Assembly (NCBI GenBank): GCA_009699245.1
Contig: WLOQ01000006.1
Span: forward strand, 1-64,000
Direction of reading: 5' to 3'
Source of the DNA: Actinomycetota bacterium
Lineage (GTDB): Bacteria > Actinomycetota > Thermoleophilia > Solirubrobacterales > Solirubrobacteraceae
Length of the DNA stretch: 64,000 bases
Below are positions 55,063 to 63,794 of the stretch, piece by piece (position 1 is the first letter of the stretch; the number at the start of each line of letters is the position of its first letter). A program made the position numbers and the translations under genes. The notes beneath the pieces were generated by a model. That model was not told the origin of the DNA. It saw only the letters and a program-made list of their open reading frames with translations, and did no database searches.

Positions 55063-55389
55063 GTGAGTGTTGAGACGGCGATGCAGCAGTGGCGCGTCGG
55101 TGAGCGCCACGTCGCGGACGCTGCCCCGCAGGAGCAGCCCGCCCTCGTGCGCGTCGAGGATGCGATCGTGGCCGAGCTGCGGCGGCGCCTCGGCGGGATG
55201 TTCACGCTCGACGAGCTGACGGCGCTCTACGAGTCCGGCACGGGCTGGTGCCTGGACCTCGCTGCGCGTCTGGCACCCGGGGCGCCGTGGAGCTGGGACG
55301 CGCGCGTGGCCGACGCGGCCTTTGCGCGCTATGCGCGGTCAGCCGTCGACCTTGCGGGTGGGCGCCGGCTGGAGGCCGGGCCCACCTGA
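55063..55389 (+). CDS. Conserved-looking helical protein of unknown function
   Basis: A 108-residue acidic, helical protein with VEDAIVAELRRRLGGMFTLD, ELTALYESGTGWCLDLAARL and PWSWDARVADAAFARYARSA. The WSWDARVADAAFARY pattern recurs in actinobacterial proteins next to eno-ftsB (recollection, not tested). An ATG at 55081 is an alternative start. Confidence 0.6.
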   Translation: MSVETAMQQWRVGERHVADAAPQEQPALVRVEDAIVAELRRRLGGMFTLDELTALYESGTGWCLDLAARLAPGAPWSWDARVADAAFARYARSAVDLAGGRRLEAGPT

Positions 55390-55396
55390 CCCAGCG

Positions 55397-56002
55397 TCAG
55401 TCCTGGGGCTCGGCGTCGGCGTCGGCCTCAGCCTCGCCCGCGCGCCGGATGATGATCTGGTCCTCCTGGACCGTCACGACGACGGGGCGGTGTCCCGCCC
55501 AGTGCTCGGCGTATACCGGGTTGTCGGCGATCGCCGGGTCGAGCCACAGGCCGTAGCCCTCCTCGCCGTGATCGAAGCTGCCCTCGAGGGCAGCGCCGGC
55601 ACGGCCGCGACCGCGGCCTCCGCGGCGTCCGCGGCGACGCGCGGGGCGCTCACCGGCTGCGTCGTCGTCGGCGTCGGGCTCCGCCTCACCGCGAGCGGCG
55701 CGCTCGGCTGCTGCGAGGTCCTCCTCCTCGGCGCGAGCGGCCTCCTCCTCTGCGCGGCGGGCCTCCTCGGCGTCGAGCTCGGCGGCGATCAGGGCGTCGT
55801 CCTCGGCGCGGAGGTCGACCTCGGCCTGGAAGTCTGCGGCGGCCTCGGGGGCGCCGTCCACGGTCAGGTCGTGCTCGCGCTTGAAGGCCTCGACCTGCTG
55901 GACCGTGGTCTCGAGCTGGTGGGCGATCCAGGCGTCCGTGCGACCCTGCCGCACCCACGTGCGGATCTGGTTGAGCTGGGGCTTGAGCGAACGTCGTGTC
56001 AT
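55397..56002 (-). CDS. Helix-turn-helix-like protein with acidic coiled-coil linker
   Basis: A 201-residue protein. Residues 1-45 (SLKPQLNQIRTWVRQGRTDA, WIAHQLETTVQQVEAFKREH) look like a helix-turn-helix. A Glu/Ala-rich helix (about 55-110), an Arg/Gly-rich segment ([18 protein letters not shown]) and a beta-rich C-terminus (GYGLWLDPAIADNPVYAEHW, VVVTVQEDQIIIRR) follow. The Arg/Gly segment could bind RNA or DNA. Not recognised; start MTRRSLKPQ preferred over a longer frame. Confidence 0.6.
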   Translation of the reverse strand: MTRRSLKPQLNQIRTWVRQGRTDAWIAHQLETTVQQVEAFKREHDLTVDGAPEAAADFQAEVDLRAEDDALIAAELDAEEARRAEEEAARAEEEDLAAAERAARGEAEPDADDDAAGERPARRRGRRGGRGRGRAGAALEGSFDHGEEGYGLWLDPAIADNPVYAEHWAGHRPVVVTVQEDQIIIRRAGEAEADADAEPQD

Positions 56003-56102
56003 CGGTCGCCTGACACTAGCGGAGGCGGCAGCCGGGAGGCCGCCCGGGGATGACACTGCGGGTCATGTTCGCCAGGCCCTCGGATGGGGAATGGAAGGAG
56101 TG

Positions 56103-56306
56103 GTGCTGGTACTCACGCGCAAGATCAATGAGCGGATCATGATCGGGGACGACATCGAGATCTCGATGCTCGCGGTCTCCGGTGACAAGGTCCGGATCGG
56201 GATCCAGGCCCCGCGCGACGTGCCCGTCTACCGCCACGAGGTGTGGCTCAACATCCAGGCCGAGCGCGCTGCAGTCGACGTGGTCGGCCGCCGCTCGGGC
56301 AGCTAG
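56103..56306 (+). CDS. csrA: Carbon storage regulator CsrA
   Basis: A 67-residue protein reading MLVLTRKINERIMIGDDIEI, then VRIGIQAPRDVPVYRHEVWL, a typical CsrA with the conserved RNA-binding L4 and R44 regions. The GTG at 56103 gives the family N-terminus; an ATG at 56091 adds four residues. It represses translation by binding GGA motifs in hairpin loops. No flagellar genes (fliW, flgK/L) are nearby in this window, unlike the usual setting in Gram-positive bacteria. Confidence 0.93.
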   Translation: MLVLTRKINERIMIGDDIEISMLAVSGDKVRIGIQAPRDVPVYRHEVWLNIQAERAAVDVVGRRSGS

Positions 56307-56548
56307 CCCATCACGTAATAGAGCGTCTCGAACATGACCACGGTGACGATCACCGCTGTCGCGACGAGCAGCAGCATGAGCATGAAGAACCGCAGCGTGC
56401 CGTGCTTGTGCTGGCGCTCGAGGCGCCGGCTGTGCGTGCGGGCAGTCGCCTGCCGGTGGAGCGCGTCGCGGCGAATCCGATCGGCCTCCGTCTGCTCATG
56501 GAAGGCTTCCTCGAATTCGCGCATGCTCTGACGCAGTCGCGTCGCCAT
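56303..56548 (-). CDS. Small tail-anchored-like membrane protein
   Basis: An 81-residue protein: a charged helical N-terminus (1-50, RLRQSMREFEEAFHEQTEAD) and one C-terminal membrane helix (about 52-78, TLRFFMLMLLLVATAVIVTV). Its stop codon interlocks with that of csrA in a CTAG. Function unknown. Confidence 0.6.
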   Translation of the reverse strand: MATRLRQSMREFEEAFHEQTEADRIRRDALHRQATARTHSRRLERQHKHGTLRFFMLMLLLVATAVIVTVVMFETLYYVMG

Positions 56549-56560
56549 GGCATCCTGATG

Positions 56561-57103
56561 CTAGCGAGCGGGGCAGGCTCCCCAGAGGCCTGCGCCCTCG
56601 CGGCGTGCGGTCCGCTCGGCCTTCACGAGACGATCGCGGTAGCGGGTGTTCGGCGTGTTGCGGAAGCGCTCGCCCCAGCCACCACGCAGGAGCGCCTCGT
56701 TGATCAGCAGGCCGTCGGGGCGGCGGAACACCCAGGCGAGGAGGCGCCCGTAGGCATCGCGCCGCTCGACGTCGAACTCGAGGCGCACGGTGCGGCCCGC
56801 GAGCAGCCGCCCGGCCTCGGCGCTCGCCTCGGGCCCGAAACACTCGACGGGTGCCTTGGGCTTGACCGTCTCGGGGGTGTCCACGCCGATCAGGCGCACA
56901 CGCTCGAGGCCGTGGTTCGTGCGCACCACGAACGTGTCGCCGTCCACGACCCGCTCGACCGCCGCGACATTCGCAGCGGTCGTCGCAGTCGTCGCAGTCG
57001 ACGTGGTGGCCGCGGTCCCGCCGGAATCCCCGCAGGCGGCCAGCGCCGTGCAGGTCAGCAGCAGCGCGCCGCTCAGCGCGACGCTCTGGAGTCGGGCCGC
57101 CAC
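56561..57103 (-). CDS. Thermonuclease-family lipoprotein (SNase)
   Basis: A 180-residue protein from GTG at 57103. Lipobox LAAC near residue 24, a short Thr-rich linker, then the OB-fold nuclease domain with VERVVDGDTFVV, RVRLIGVDTPETV and DAYGRLLAWVF, carrying the expected Asp/Arg/Glu active-site set. It would cut nucleic acids on the outer face of the membrane. It follows fba on the same strand by 10 bp. Confidence 0.88.
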   Translation of the reverse strand: MAARLQSVALSGALLLTCTALAACGDSGGTAATTSTATTATTAANVAAVERVVDGDTFVVRTNHGLERVRLIGVDTPETVKPKAPVECFGPEASAEAGRLLAGRTVRLEFDVERRDAYGRLLAWVFRRPDGLLINEALLRGGWGERFRNTPNTRYRDRLVKAERTARREGAGLWGACPAR

Positions 57104-57113
57104 AGCGCTGGAC

Positions 57114-58202
57114 TCAGGCGATGGTGACGTCGGGCGAGAGGTAGACGTCCTGGATGGCGTGGAGGAGCGCTGCACCCTCCTCGAGCGGACGCTGGAACGC
57201 CTTGCGCCCGGAGATGAGGCCCGTGCCACCCGCACGCTTGTTGATCACCGCGGTCGTCACGGCCTCGGCGAGGTCCGTCGCCCCGGACGAGGCGCCGCCG
57301 GAGTTGATGAGGCCGGAGCGGCCCATGTAACAGTTGACGACCTGGTAGCGGCAGAGGTCGATCGGGTGATCGGTCGTCAGCTCGTCGTAGACGAGCTTGT
57401 GGGTCTTGCCGAACGACGCGCCACCCTGGTTGAGGGCCGTGTAGCCGCCGTTGTTCTCGGGGAGCTTCTGCTTGATGATGTCCGCCTCGATCGTCACGCC
57501 GAGGTGGTTCGCCTGGCCGGTGAGGTCGGCCGCCGTGTGGTAATCGACGCCGTCGACCTTGAATCCGCTGTTGCGCAGGTAGCACCAGAGGACGGTGAAC
57601 ATCCCGAGCTCGTGGGCGCGCTCGAAGGCCTGCGCGACCTCGACGATCTGGCGACGGGACTCCTCGGAGCCGAAATAGATCGTGGCGCCGACGCCCGCCG
57701 CACCGAGATCCCATGCGCGGTCGACCGAGCCGAACTCGATCTGGTCGTACGCGTTGGGGTACGAGAGGAACTCGTTGTGGTTGAGCTTCACGATGAAGGG
57801 GATCTTGTGCGCGTACTTGCGCCCGACCGATCCGAGCACGCCGAAGGTCGATGCGACGGCGTTGCAGCCGCCCTCGATCGCCAGCCGCACGATGTTCTCC
57901 GGGTCGAAGTACATCGGGTTGGGCGCGAAGCTCGCACCGGCCGAGTGCTCGATGCCCTGGTCGACCGGGAGGATCGAGACGTAGCCCGTCCCGCCGAGAC
58001 GGCCGCTGCTGAAGAGTGTCTGCAGGTTGCGCATGACCTGCGGGCTGCGATCGCTGCCGAGGTGGATGCGGTCGACGAAGTCCGGGCCGGGCAGATGCAG
58101 GCGGTCGGCGGAGATCGTCTCGCAGCGGTGGTGCAGCAGCGAGTCGGCGTTGTCCCCGAGAAGCTCCTCGAGGCGTGCGGTGGTGAGATCGGCGGATGCC
58201 AC
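57114..58202 (-). CDS. fbaB: Class I fructose-bisphosphate aldolase (FbaB/DhnA type)
   Basis: A 362-residue Schiff-base aldolase. [55 protein letters not shown] and [20 protein letters not shown] match the E. coli FbaB/archaeal group. GTG start ([15 protein letters not shown]), chosen because the upstream frame gives only Arg-rich sequence; GGGAG lies upstream. Acts in glycolysis/gluconeogenesis. Confidence 0.92.
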   Translation of the reverse strand: MASADLTTARLEELLGDNADSLLHHRCETISADRLHLPGPDFVDRIHLGSDRSPQVMRNLQTLFSSGRLGGTGYVSILPVDQGIEHSAGASFAPNPMYFDPENIVRLAIEGGCNAVASTFGVLGSVGRKYAHKIPFIVKLNHNEFLSYPNAYDQIEFGSVDRAWDLGAAGVGATIYFGSEESRRQIVEVAQAFERAHELGMFTVLWCYLRNSGFKVDGVDYHTAADLTGQANHLGVTIEADIIKQKLPENNGGYTALNQGGASFGKTHKLVYDELTTDHPIDLCRYQVVNCYMGRSGLINSGGASSGATDLAEAVTTAVINKRAGGTGLISGRKAFQRPLEEGAALLHAIQDVYLSPDVTIA

Positions 58203-58299
58203 GGTGTCGTGCTCCCGTTCTGGATGGCAGATGCTCTGGTCCTGTAACGGTACCCGCCGCCGCCCCCCGACGGGTCGGGGGGTAGCATCGACGACGTCC

Positions 58300-59052
58300 A
58301 TGGCCGACGCTCCCGAGCTCTTCGTCGTCTGCCCCACCTGCGGGTCCGAGGTCTCGGGATACGTCACCGAGTGCCCGTACTGCGGCTCCCGGCTGCGCAA
58401 GCGCGCGCCGCGGCTGAGCGGCGCCCTGGGGACCGGCGAGCGCCCTGCGCCCGCACGGCGCAGGCGCCGACCCGCGGCGCGCAGGCCGCTCCGGGAGGTC
58501 GCCGGGGTCGGCGCGGACCTCGGGCGACGGCCGCTGGTCACCATCGCGCTCGTCATCGCGATCGCGGTCGGCACGATCGTCCTCGTCGCGTTCTCACCCG
58601 ATGACGTGGGCGTCGTCGGGCCGGTGCACGGGGAGTGGTGGCGGGTGGCGAGTGCCCCCTTCTTCGCGATCGACCTCTGGTATGCGGCGGCCTGCGCGCT
58701 CGCCGTCGCGCTCTTCGGTGCGCTGATCGAGCAGCGCCACGGGCACCTCGTCGTCCTCCTCGTCTTCTGCCTCTGTGGGATGGGCGGCATCGCCGCCGCT
58801 GCTGCGCTGGAGACGATCCCCTTCGCCCTCGGTGCCAACGGCGCGGCACTCGGGCTGCTTGCGATGTGGGCGGTGCGGCCGGTCCTCGAGCTGCGCCGTC
58901 GCGGGGGCACCGATGCCGACCTCGTCGGCGCCGGCGTGTTCGCGCTGGTGCTCCTGCTCATGCCGCTCGCTGTCGAGGAGGCGAGCCCGACCGCTGGGGC
59001 GGTCGGTGTGCTCGCGGGCCTCGCCTGCGGCGCCGTGGCGGCGCGGCGGTAG
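58300..59052 (+). CDS. Rhomboid-like membrane protein with zinc ribbon, probably inactive
   Basis: A 250-residue protein. N-terminal zinc ribbon (Cys11, 14, 25 and 28, in CPTCG and CPYCG), basic linker, then about six membrane helices with the rhomboid loop [12 protein letters not shown] (111-122) and IEQRHGHL. The catalytic GxSG is GANGA (178-182), with Asn180 in place of Ser, and no His is present in the last helix ([12 protein letters not shown]). It therefore looks like a pseudoprotease that binds membrane proteins. TAGCAT at 58283 is a likely -10. Confidence 0.75.
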   Translation: MADAPELFVVCPTCGSEVSGYVTECPYCGSRLRKRAPRLSGALGTGERPAPARRRRRPAARRPLREVAGVGADLGRRPLVTIALVIAIAVGTIVLVAFSPDDVGVVGPVHGEWWRVASAPFFAIDLWYAAACALAVALFGALIEQRHGHLVVLLVFCLCGMGGIAAAAALETIPFALGANGAALGLLAMWAVRPVLELRRRGGTDADLVGAGVFALVLLLMPLAVEEASPTAGAVGVLAGLACGAVAARR

Positions 59053-59055
59053 GCT
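59050..59055 (+). promoter_or_regulatory. -10 element, leaderless promoter of the 59062 gene
   Basis: TAGGCT, overlapping the rhomboid-like gene's stop codon, ends 6 bp before the ATG at 59062. Confidence 0.4.
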
Positions 59056-59061
59056 CCGCGC

Positions 59062-59424
59062 ATGCCCGCGCCGCGCCACAGCGCCGAGGACGTCGATGCA
59101 GCCGTCGCCGCCCTGACGGACGACGTTGAGCGGTTCGCCCACGCGCAGGAGATCGTCACGCACGCCGCGCCGGGGCTCCAGCGCATCCTCGGGGAGGCGC
59201 TCCACGCCGGGGGGTTCTTTGACGGCGCGCATGAGGCAGAGGTGGCCCGAGCAGCCGCCGTCGAGGATCCCGCGGAGCGTCAGGCGGCCATCCGCGTCCT
59301 GCTTGCGGAGGAGTCCCGCCTGGGCATGCTCATCGGCGCGGCCGTCGGCATCGAACTCGCGCGCGAACTCGATCGGCGATCCACACGGCCGTCCGGCACA
59401 GCACCCGAAGAAGGAACAGGATGA
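59062..59424 (+). CDS. Small helical protein upstream of UPF0173 gene
   Basis: A 120-residue Ala/Glu-rich, probably all-helical protein ([40 protein letters not shown]). It overlaps the UPF0173 gene by 4 bp, so the two are co-translated. Not recognised. Confidence 0.6.
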   Translation: MPAPRHSAEDVDAAVAALTDDVERFAHAQEIVTHAAPGLQRILGEALHAGGFFDGAHEAEVARAAAVEDPAERQAAIRVLLAEESRLGMLIGAAVGIELARELDRRSTRPSGTAPEEGTG

Positions 59425-60116
59425 GCGCCACCACCGTCAGATTTCTCGGTCACGCAGCCGTCGCCCTTGAGTGTGATGGCGTCACCGTCCTGATCGACCC
59501 GTTCCTCACCGGCAACCCGCAGGCGGCGGCGAGCGCCGACGACATCGCGGCTGACGCGATCCTCGTGACCCACGGGCACGGCGACCACCTCGGGGACACC
59601 GTGGCGATCGCGACCCGCACCGGAGCGTCCGTCGCGGCGATCGTCGAGCTCGCCGGGGAGCTGCGCGGCGCCCTGCCGGACGGCCACGACCTCCGCGACC
59701 CGAATCTCGGCGGCACGATCACCTTCGACTGGGGTTGGGCGCGCTGGGTCCCGGCGCTCCACACGTCCACCTCGCCGCAGGGCACGGTGAGCATCGCGGC
59801 GGGGATCGTCGTGCACATCGGCGGCCGGACGATCTACCACCTCGGCGACACCTGCCTCTTCAGCGACCTGGCGCTCCCGGGTCGCCGTGACCCGCTCGAC
59901 CTCGCGCTGATCCCGATCGGTGGGCACTACACGATGGATCGCACCGACGCCGTGACCGCCGCCGCGCTCGTCGGGGCGCCGCTGGTCGTCCCGATCCATC
60001 ACGGGACCTTCCCGCCCATCGCGACCGACGCGCAGGCCTTCGCCCGCGACGTCGAGCGCGACGGCACTGCCCGGGTCGCGGTCCTCGCGCCCGGCGAGAC
60101 CCTGGAGCTCGCATGA
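59421..60116 (+). CDS. UPF0173-family MBL-fold metal-dependent hydrolase
   Basis: A 231-residue protein. Metal motif THGHGDHLGD and further ligands in HLGDTCLFSD and IPIHHGTFPP. FLGHAAVALECDGVTVLIDP and PIGGHYTMDRTDAV are UPF0173/YtkL hallmarks; the substrate is unknown. It overlaps genes on both sides by 4 bp. Confidence 0.88.
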   Translation: MSATTVRFLGHAAVALECDGVTVLIDPFLTGNPQAAASADDIAADAILVTHGHGDHLGDTVAIATRTGASVAAIVELAGELRGALPDGHDLRDPNLGGTITFDWGWARWVPALHTSTSPQGTVSIAAGIVVHIGGRTIYHLGDTCLFSDLALPGRRDPLDLALIPIGGHYTMDRTDAVTAAALVGAPLVVPIHHGTFPPIATDAQAFARDVERDGTARVAVLAPGETLELA

Positions 60117-60406
60117 TCACCGCCATCGTCCTCATCGGCGCGGACCGCGATGTGCTGCCCGAGCTCGGCGGCACGCTGGCCGACGTCGCCGGCGTCGCCG
60201 AGGCCTACTCGGTGACCGGCGACTGGGACTTCGCCTGCATCGTGCGTGTCCCGCGCCACGAGCAGCTCGCTGAAGTCATCTCCGGGACTATCGCCAAGCT
60301 GACCGGTGTGTCTCGCACCCAAACGATGGTCGCCTTCGAGGCATTCTCGCGGCACGACCTCGATGCGATGTTCGACGTGGGCAATCCCGCCCCCGACGAG
60401 CGCTAG
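60113..60406 (+). CDS. Stand-alone Lrp/AsnC ligand-binding (RAM) domain protein
   Basis: A 97-residue protein with the RAM alpha-beta fold: MITAIVLIGADRDVLPELGG, VAEAYSVTGDWDFACIVRV and TGVSRTQTMVAFEAFSRHD. There is no DNA-binding helix-turn-helix. Such proteins bind amino acids and oligomerise. Overlaps the UPF0173 gene by ATGA. Confidence 0.85.
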   Translation: MITAIVLIGADRDVLPELGGTLADVAGVAEAYSVTGDWDFACIVRVPRHEQLAEVISGTIAKLTGVSRTQTMVAFEAFSRHDLDAMFDVGNPAPDER

Positions 60407-60415
60407 GACCGCCCG

Positions 60416-61081
60416 ATGGCCGCACCCGTCCTGCCGCAGTTCCGGCCGACCCTCGCGGACCTCGTCGGCCCGCGCTGGCGCGCGCTGCCCCGCGCAGCCC
60501 GGATTGCGGCCTGGGCTGCGGGTGGGCTCGTCGTCGCGCTGCTGGTCGCGCTCGCAGTGCGCGGGGGGAGCGACCGCACCGACGTCGTCGTCGCACGCCC
60601 CGTCGCGTTCACCCTGTCCTACGACGCATCGAAGCTCGTGCGCGCGACGCCGGAGCCCGGCGCATCGCTGCTGCTGCGCACACCGGCTGCGGACCGGGAC
60701 CCCGAGCGGTTCTCGGTGCGGCCGGTGACCTTGCCGCAGGACTTCGGAACGCCGGGCGCCGGCCTGCCGCTCTACGCGAGCCGCCTGATCGATGAGATGC
60801 GCCGTGCCGACCCGGCGTTCGTCCTGCGTGGGGAAGGGCGGGCCCGCATCAACGGGCAGCCCGGCTACCAGATCCTCTTCCAGACCGTTGTGGCCGGCGA
60901 CCGTACGGCCTACGGGCGCCGCACGCTGCTCTTCAAGGACGATCGGACGACCGACCCCGGGGCGGACATCACGATCCTCGCCGTGCGCTCCCTCGCGATG
61001 CCGAACGTCGACGCCGTCGGGTCGAACGGCCCGACGAAGCTGCCGTATCGCTCGTTCCGCCTCGGCGTCGACGGACCCTGA
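60416..61081 (+). CDS. Membrane-anchored protein of unknown function
   Basis: A 221-residue protein: a short cytoplasmic start, one membrane helix (about 28-48, IAAWAAGGLVVALLVALAVR) and an extracellular alpha-beta domain with FTLSYDASKLVRATPEPGAS and INGQPGYQILFQTVVAGDRT. The pattern resembles lipoproteins or envelope proteins that handle small ligands, without a family match. It converges on the sigma-factor gene. Confidence 0.65.
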   Translation: MAAPVLPQFRPTLADLVGPRWRALPRAARIAAWAAGGLVVALLVALAVRGGSDRTDVVVARPVAFTLSYDASKLVRATPEPGASLLLRTPAADRDPERFSVRPVTLPQDFGTPGAGLPLYASRLIDEMRRADPAFVLRGEGRARINGQPGYQILFQTVVAGDRTAYGRRTLLFKDDRTTDPGADITILAVRSLAMPNVDAVGSNGPTKLPYRSFRLGVDGP

Positions 61082-61091
61082 GCCTGCCCTC

Positions 61092-62531
61092 CTAGGGCGT
61101 TGTCACTGGCGGCGCGGGCGGCGCATCGGGCGCTGGTGCCGGGGCCGGGGCCGGGGGCGGCGTGATCTCCGGAGTGGGCGCCGCGGTGCCGTCGGTCGGT
61201 TGTGCGGGCTCGGTCGGCGTCACGGTAGGCGGCGTGACGGCGTCGGAGGTGCCGTAACCGGCGGAGGGAAGCGTCGTGTCATCGACCTGCTCCTGCGTGG
61301 GCGTGTCCACCGGCGCCGGTGCCGGTGCCGGCGTCACGTCAGCGGTGGGAGCCGGCGCCGGCGCCGGGGCTGAGGCTGCGGGCGGCGCCTGGAGGGCTGT
61401 GGCCGTGGGCGCCGGGGCGGCCGCCACGACGACCGATGTGGGCGGCGCGGCCCGCTTCACCACGTTGGGCGGGCTGCTCGCTGCGATGACGGCTGCGGCG
61501 GGCGTGCGCGCGAGTGTCGTGGTGGTCGCGTGGTTGACCTCGACGGCCCCGGCCGTGACGATGGCCGCCGCCGCGACGGTGGCGACCGCCTTCGATGCGA
61601 CCGCTGAGATGCCGGCGGAGATCGCGCCGCCGGCGGCGGACCCGGCGGCCGTGCCCGCCACGGCGCTCCCCGCGGCGGCCGTGCCCGCAGTGGCCGCGGT
61701 CCCGGCGCCGGCGCTCGCCGTCGCTCCGAGGTGGGCGAGGATGAGCTTCTTCAGCAGGAGGAGCGGGCCGATCGGCAGCATCAACGCGAGCGCCTTGTTA
61801 TTCGCCTTGAGCGTCGCGCGGAAGGCGGAGCAGCGCCCGCAGTCGCGCATGTGGCGACGTGCTGCGGGCGAGAGGCGCGTCAGACCCTCGGCGACCTCAC
61901 CGAGTTCGATGCGAACTTCGTCACAGGTCAGGCGGCGCGCCTCCGCTGCCTCACCGAGCGAGACGCGCGCGCGCACGAGCAGCGACTTGACGCTCGGCAC
62001 GGTCGTATCCATCGCTTCGGCGATCTGGTCATAGGAGAGCGCGTCGATCTCGCGCAGGAGCAGCGCGGTGCGCTGGGTCTCCGGGAGCTCGCGGATGTCC
62101 GCCATCAGGACGCGGAACTCCTCGCGCTGGTTCGCCTCATCGGCGGTGGTGCGCCCGTGATCCGCCATGTGGAGGTCGAAGTCATCGACGCCGATCGCGC
62201 TCTGGCGGCGCATGTGGTTCAGCGAGCGGTTGCGGGCGATGCGGTACAGCCACGGCTTGACGTTGATCGGGCGCTCGTCGGCGACCATCGCGCTGTACGC
62301 CGCGGCGAAGGTCTCCTGGACGACGTCCTCGGCGTCCTCGCGGGAGCCGAGCATGTGGCGCGTGAAGGCGATCAGCCGCGCGTCGTAACGAGAGACCAGC
62401 ACTTCGTAGGCGGACTGATTCCCCTCACGGGTGAGCGCGACGAGCTTCTCGTCCGACTGCAGGCGCAGGAACGGGCTGGGGCCACCGGCCATACCGGCAA
62501 GGCCGACAGTGCTGATCGTTGCGCTCTCCAC
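61092..62531 (-). CDS. ECF sigma factor fused to a zinc-finger/membrane/Pro-rich tail
   Basis: A 479-residue protein. Sigma-2 region about 35-105 (FTRHMLGSREDAEDVVQETF, WLYRIARNRSLNHMR), sigma-4 about 138-195 (LPETQRTALLLREIDALSYD, QIAEAMDTTVPSVKSLLVRA). It then has a ZAS-like zinc finger (Cys203, His227, Cys231 and Cys234), hydrophobic segments (about 247-268 and 315-332), and a 140-residue Pro/Ala tail. The zinc finger resembles anti-sigma domains, so the protein may carry its own inhibitor and sit in the membrane. GTG start. Confidence 0.85.
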   Translation of the reverse strand: MESATISTVGLAGMAGGPSPFLRLQSDEKLVALTREGNQSAYEVLVSRYDARLIAFTRHMLGSREDAEDVVQETFAAAYSAMVADERPINVKPWLYRIARNRSLNHMRRQSAIGVDDFDLHMADHGRTTADEANQREEFRVLMADIRELPETQRTALLLREIDALSYDQIAEAMDTTVPSVKSLLVRARVSLGEAAEARRLTCDEVRIELGEVAEGLTRLSPAARRHMRDCGRCSAFRATLKANNKALALMLPIGPLLLLKKLILAHLGATASAGAGTAATAGTAAAGSAVAGTAAGSAAGGAISAGISAVASKAVATVAAAAIVTAGAVEVNHATTTTLARTPAAAVIAASSPPNVVKRAAPPTSVVVAAAPAPTATALQAPPAASAPAPAPAPTADVTPAPAPAPVDTPTQEQVDDTTLPSAGYGTSDAVTPPTVTPTEPAQPTDGTAAPTPEITPPPAPAPAPAPDAPPAPPVTTP

Positions 62532-62651
62532 AGTGGATCTATCGACAACAACACGGTCCGGCAGGAGAAGTTGCTCCCCGCGCAGGACCTTTGAGGACCT
62601 CCAACGAGGCTAGCGTCCAGCAGTGGCGGATGTGAAGATCCGCCCACCCAT
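62532..62651. other. Intergenic region between sigma-factor gene and tRNA-Leu
   Basis: 120 bp holding the sigma-factor promoter on the minus strand and the tRNA-Leu promoter on the plus strand. On the minus strand a GCAAC-like box at about 62570-62575 could be an ECF-type -35, but no matching -10 is convincing. Confidence 0.3.
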
Positions 62652-62735
62652 GCCCGGGTGGCGGAATTGGCAGACGCGGCCGGCTTAAACCCGGCTGTCC
62701 GAAAGGACGTGGGGGTTCGATCCCCTCCCCGGGCA
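62652..62735 (+). tRNA. tRNA-Leu (anticodon TAA)
   Basis: 84 nt, with the long variable arm of class II tRNAs. Acceptor stem GCCCGGG/CCCGGGC, anticodon stem GCCGG/CCGGC around CTTAAAC (anticodon TAA), T arm GGGGGTTCGATCCCC. CCA is not encoded. TTA codons are very rare in such genomes, so this tRNA reads a rare codon. Confidence 0.95.
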
Positions 62736-62754
62736 CTCCTGGACCCGTGCGGCG

Positions 62755-62760
62755 TAGCAT
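62755..62760 (+). promoter_or_regulatory. -10 element, leaderless promoter of the DUF167 gene
   Basis: TAGCAT ends 7 bp before the GTG at 62768, favouring that start over the GTG at 62747. Confidence 0.4.
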
Positions 62761-62767
62761 CGCCCCC

Positions 62768-63040
62768 GTGGCCGAGGTCGCTGAGTTGCGGGTCCGCTTG
62801 ACCCCGCGCGCCGCCCGCGAGGACCTCACGGTCGATGCCGCGGGTGCGATCGCGGCTCGTGTGACGGCGCCGCCGGTCGACGGACGTGCGAACACGGCGC
62901 TCGAGCGCCTGGTCGCGCGGCGCCTCGACGTTCCCCCATCGCGCGTGACCGTCGTGCGCGGCGCGTCCGCCCGGCACAAGGTCGTGCGCGTCGAAGGCCT
63001 CGCGCAAGGCGAGGCCGAGGACCGGCTCGCAGCCGGCTGA
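62768..63040 (+). CDS. DUF167/YggU-family protein
   Basis: A 90-residue single-domain protein: [40 protein letters not shown] and [20 protein letters not shown] are the three DUF167 motifs. Function not established. It converges on the HxlR-type gene. Confidence 0.88.
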   Translation: MAEVAELRVRLTPRAAREDLTVDAAGAIAARVTAPPVDGRANTALERLVARRLDVPPSRVTVVRGASARHKVVRVEGLAQGEAEDRLAAG

Positions 63041-63045
63041 GCCGC

Positions 63046-63702
63046 TCACGTCGTGGCGCTGAGCAGCCGGAGCATCGCCCCGGCTGCGCGGCGGTCGCCC
63101 TCGACGCGCAGGCCCTCAGCGCTCGGCGTGGGGCCGAAGGCGGCGACGTACGCCGCCACCGGGCCCGCGATTCGCGCATCCGGGTGGGCCGCGGGCAGCT
63201 CGCTGTAGCCGAGGTGGCCGCCGCGCGCCGTCATGGTGTGGATGCTCGGGCCGGCGTCCTCGATGACGTGGAGCTCCACGGTCGTGTTGAGATTGCGCGG
63301 TGCGGGTCTGCCGACATCGGCGCGCAGGATCGCGCCGATGTCCACCCGCTCACCGGGCCGCGGCAGGCCCCAGGCCCACCGCCGCCCCCAGCGCGCGAGC
63401 TCCGCCACGACGGGCAGGAGCGCGCGCGAGCGGTCGGTGAGTTCGTAGTCGACGCGCGGGGGCACCTCGCGGTAGCGGCTCCTCGTGAGCAGGTCGTCCG
63501 CGACCATCCGGTTCAGGCGCGAGCGCAGCTGCTCGGTCGAGATCCCCGGGAGTGTGCGCTGGAGGTCGACGAAGCGGCGGGGGCCGCCTGCGAGGTCACG
63601 GACGATGAGGAGGGTCCACTTGTCTCCGACGAGGTCGAGCGCCCGTGCGTCAGGGGACCACTGGTCGTACGGGTGGCGTTTGGGTGGGGGCGGCGTGGGC
63701 AT
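63046..63702 (-). CDS. HxlR-family winged-helix regulator with C-terminal domain
   Basis: A 218-residue protein. Winged helix about 20-105 ([56 protein letters not shown]), followed by an SCP2-like C-terminal domain that could bind a ligand. The start at 63702 gives [20 protein letters not shown]. HxlR regulators often control adjacent genes; the divergent neighbour is the TPP-dependent enzyme at 63808. Confidence 0.88.
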   Translation of the reverse strand: MPTPPPPKRHPYDQWSPDARALDLVGDKWTLLIVRDLAGGPRRFVDLQRTLPGISTEQLRSRLNRMVADDLLTRSRYREVPPRVDYELTDRSRALLPVVAELARWGRRWAWGLPRPGERVDIGAILRADVGRPAPRNLNTTVELHVIEDAGPSIHTMTARGGHLGYSELPAAHPDARIAGPVAAYVAAFGPTPSAEGLRVEGDRRAAGAMLRLLSATT

Positions 63703-63794
63703 CAGGGCGCCGCGGTGTCGAGACCGCAAAGAAGGACGTCGTGCGATGCATTACCCCGGCAAGTGGTGCGCCAAACGCCGCCGGACGCGGCGGT

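Noticed and set aside
61092-61520. Low-complexity stretch as a mobile or repeated element
   Set aside because: It encodes the Pro/Ala-rich tail in frame with the sigma factor and shows no terminal repeats.
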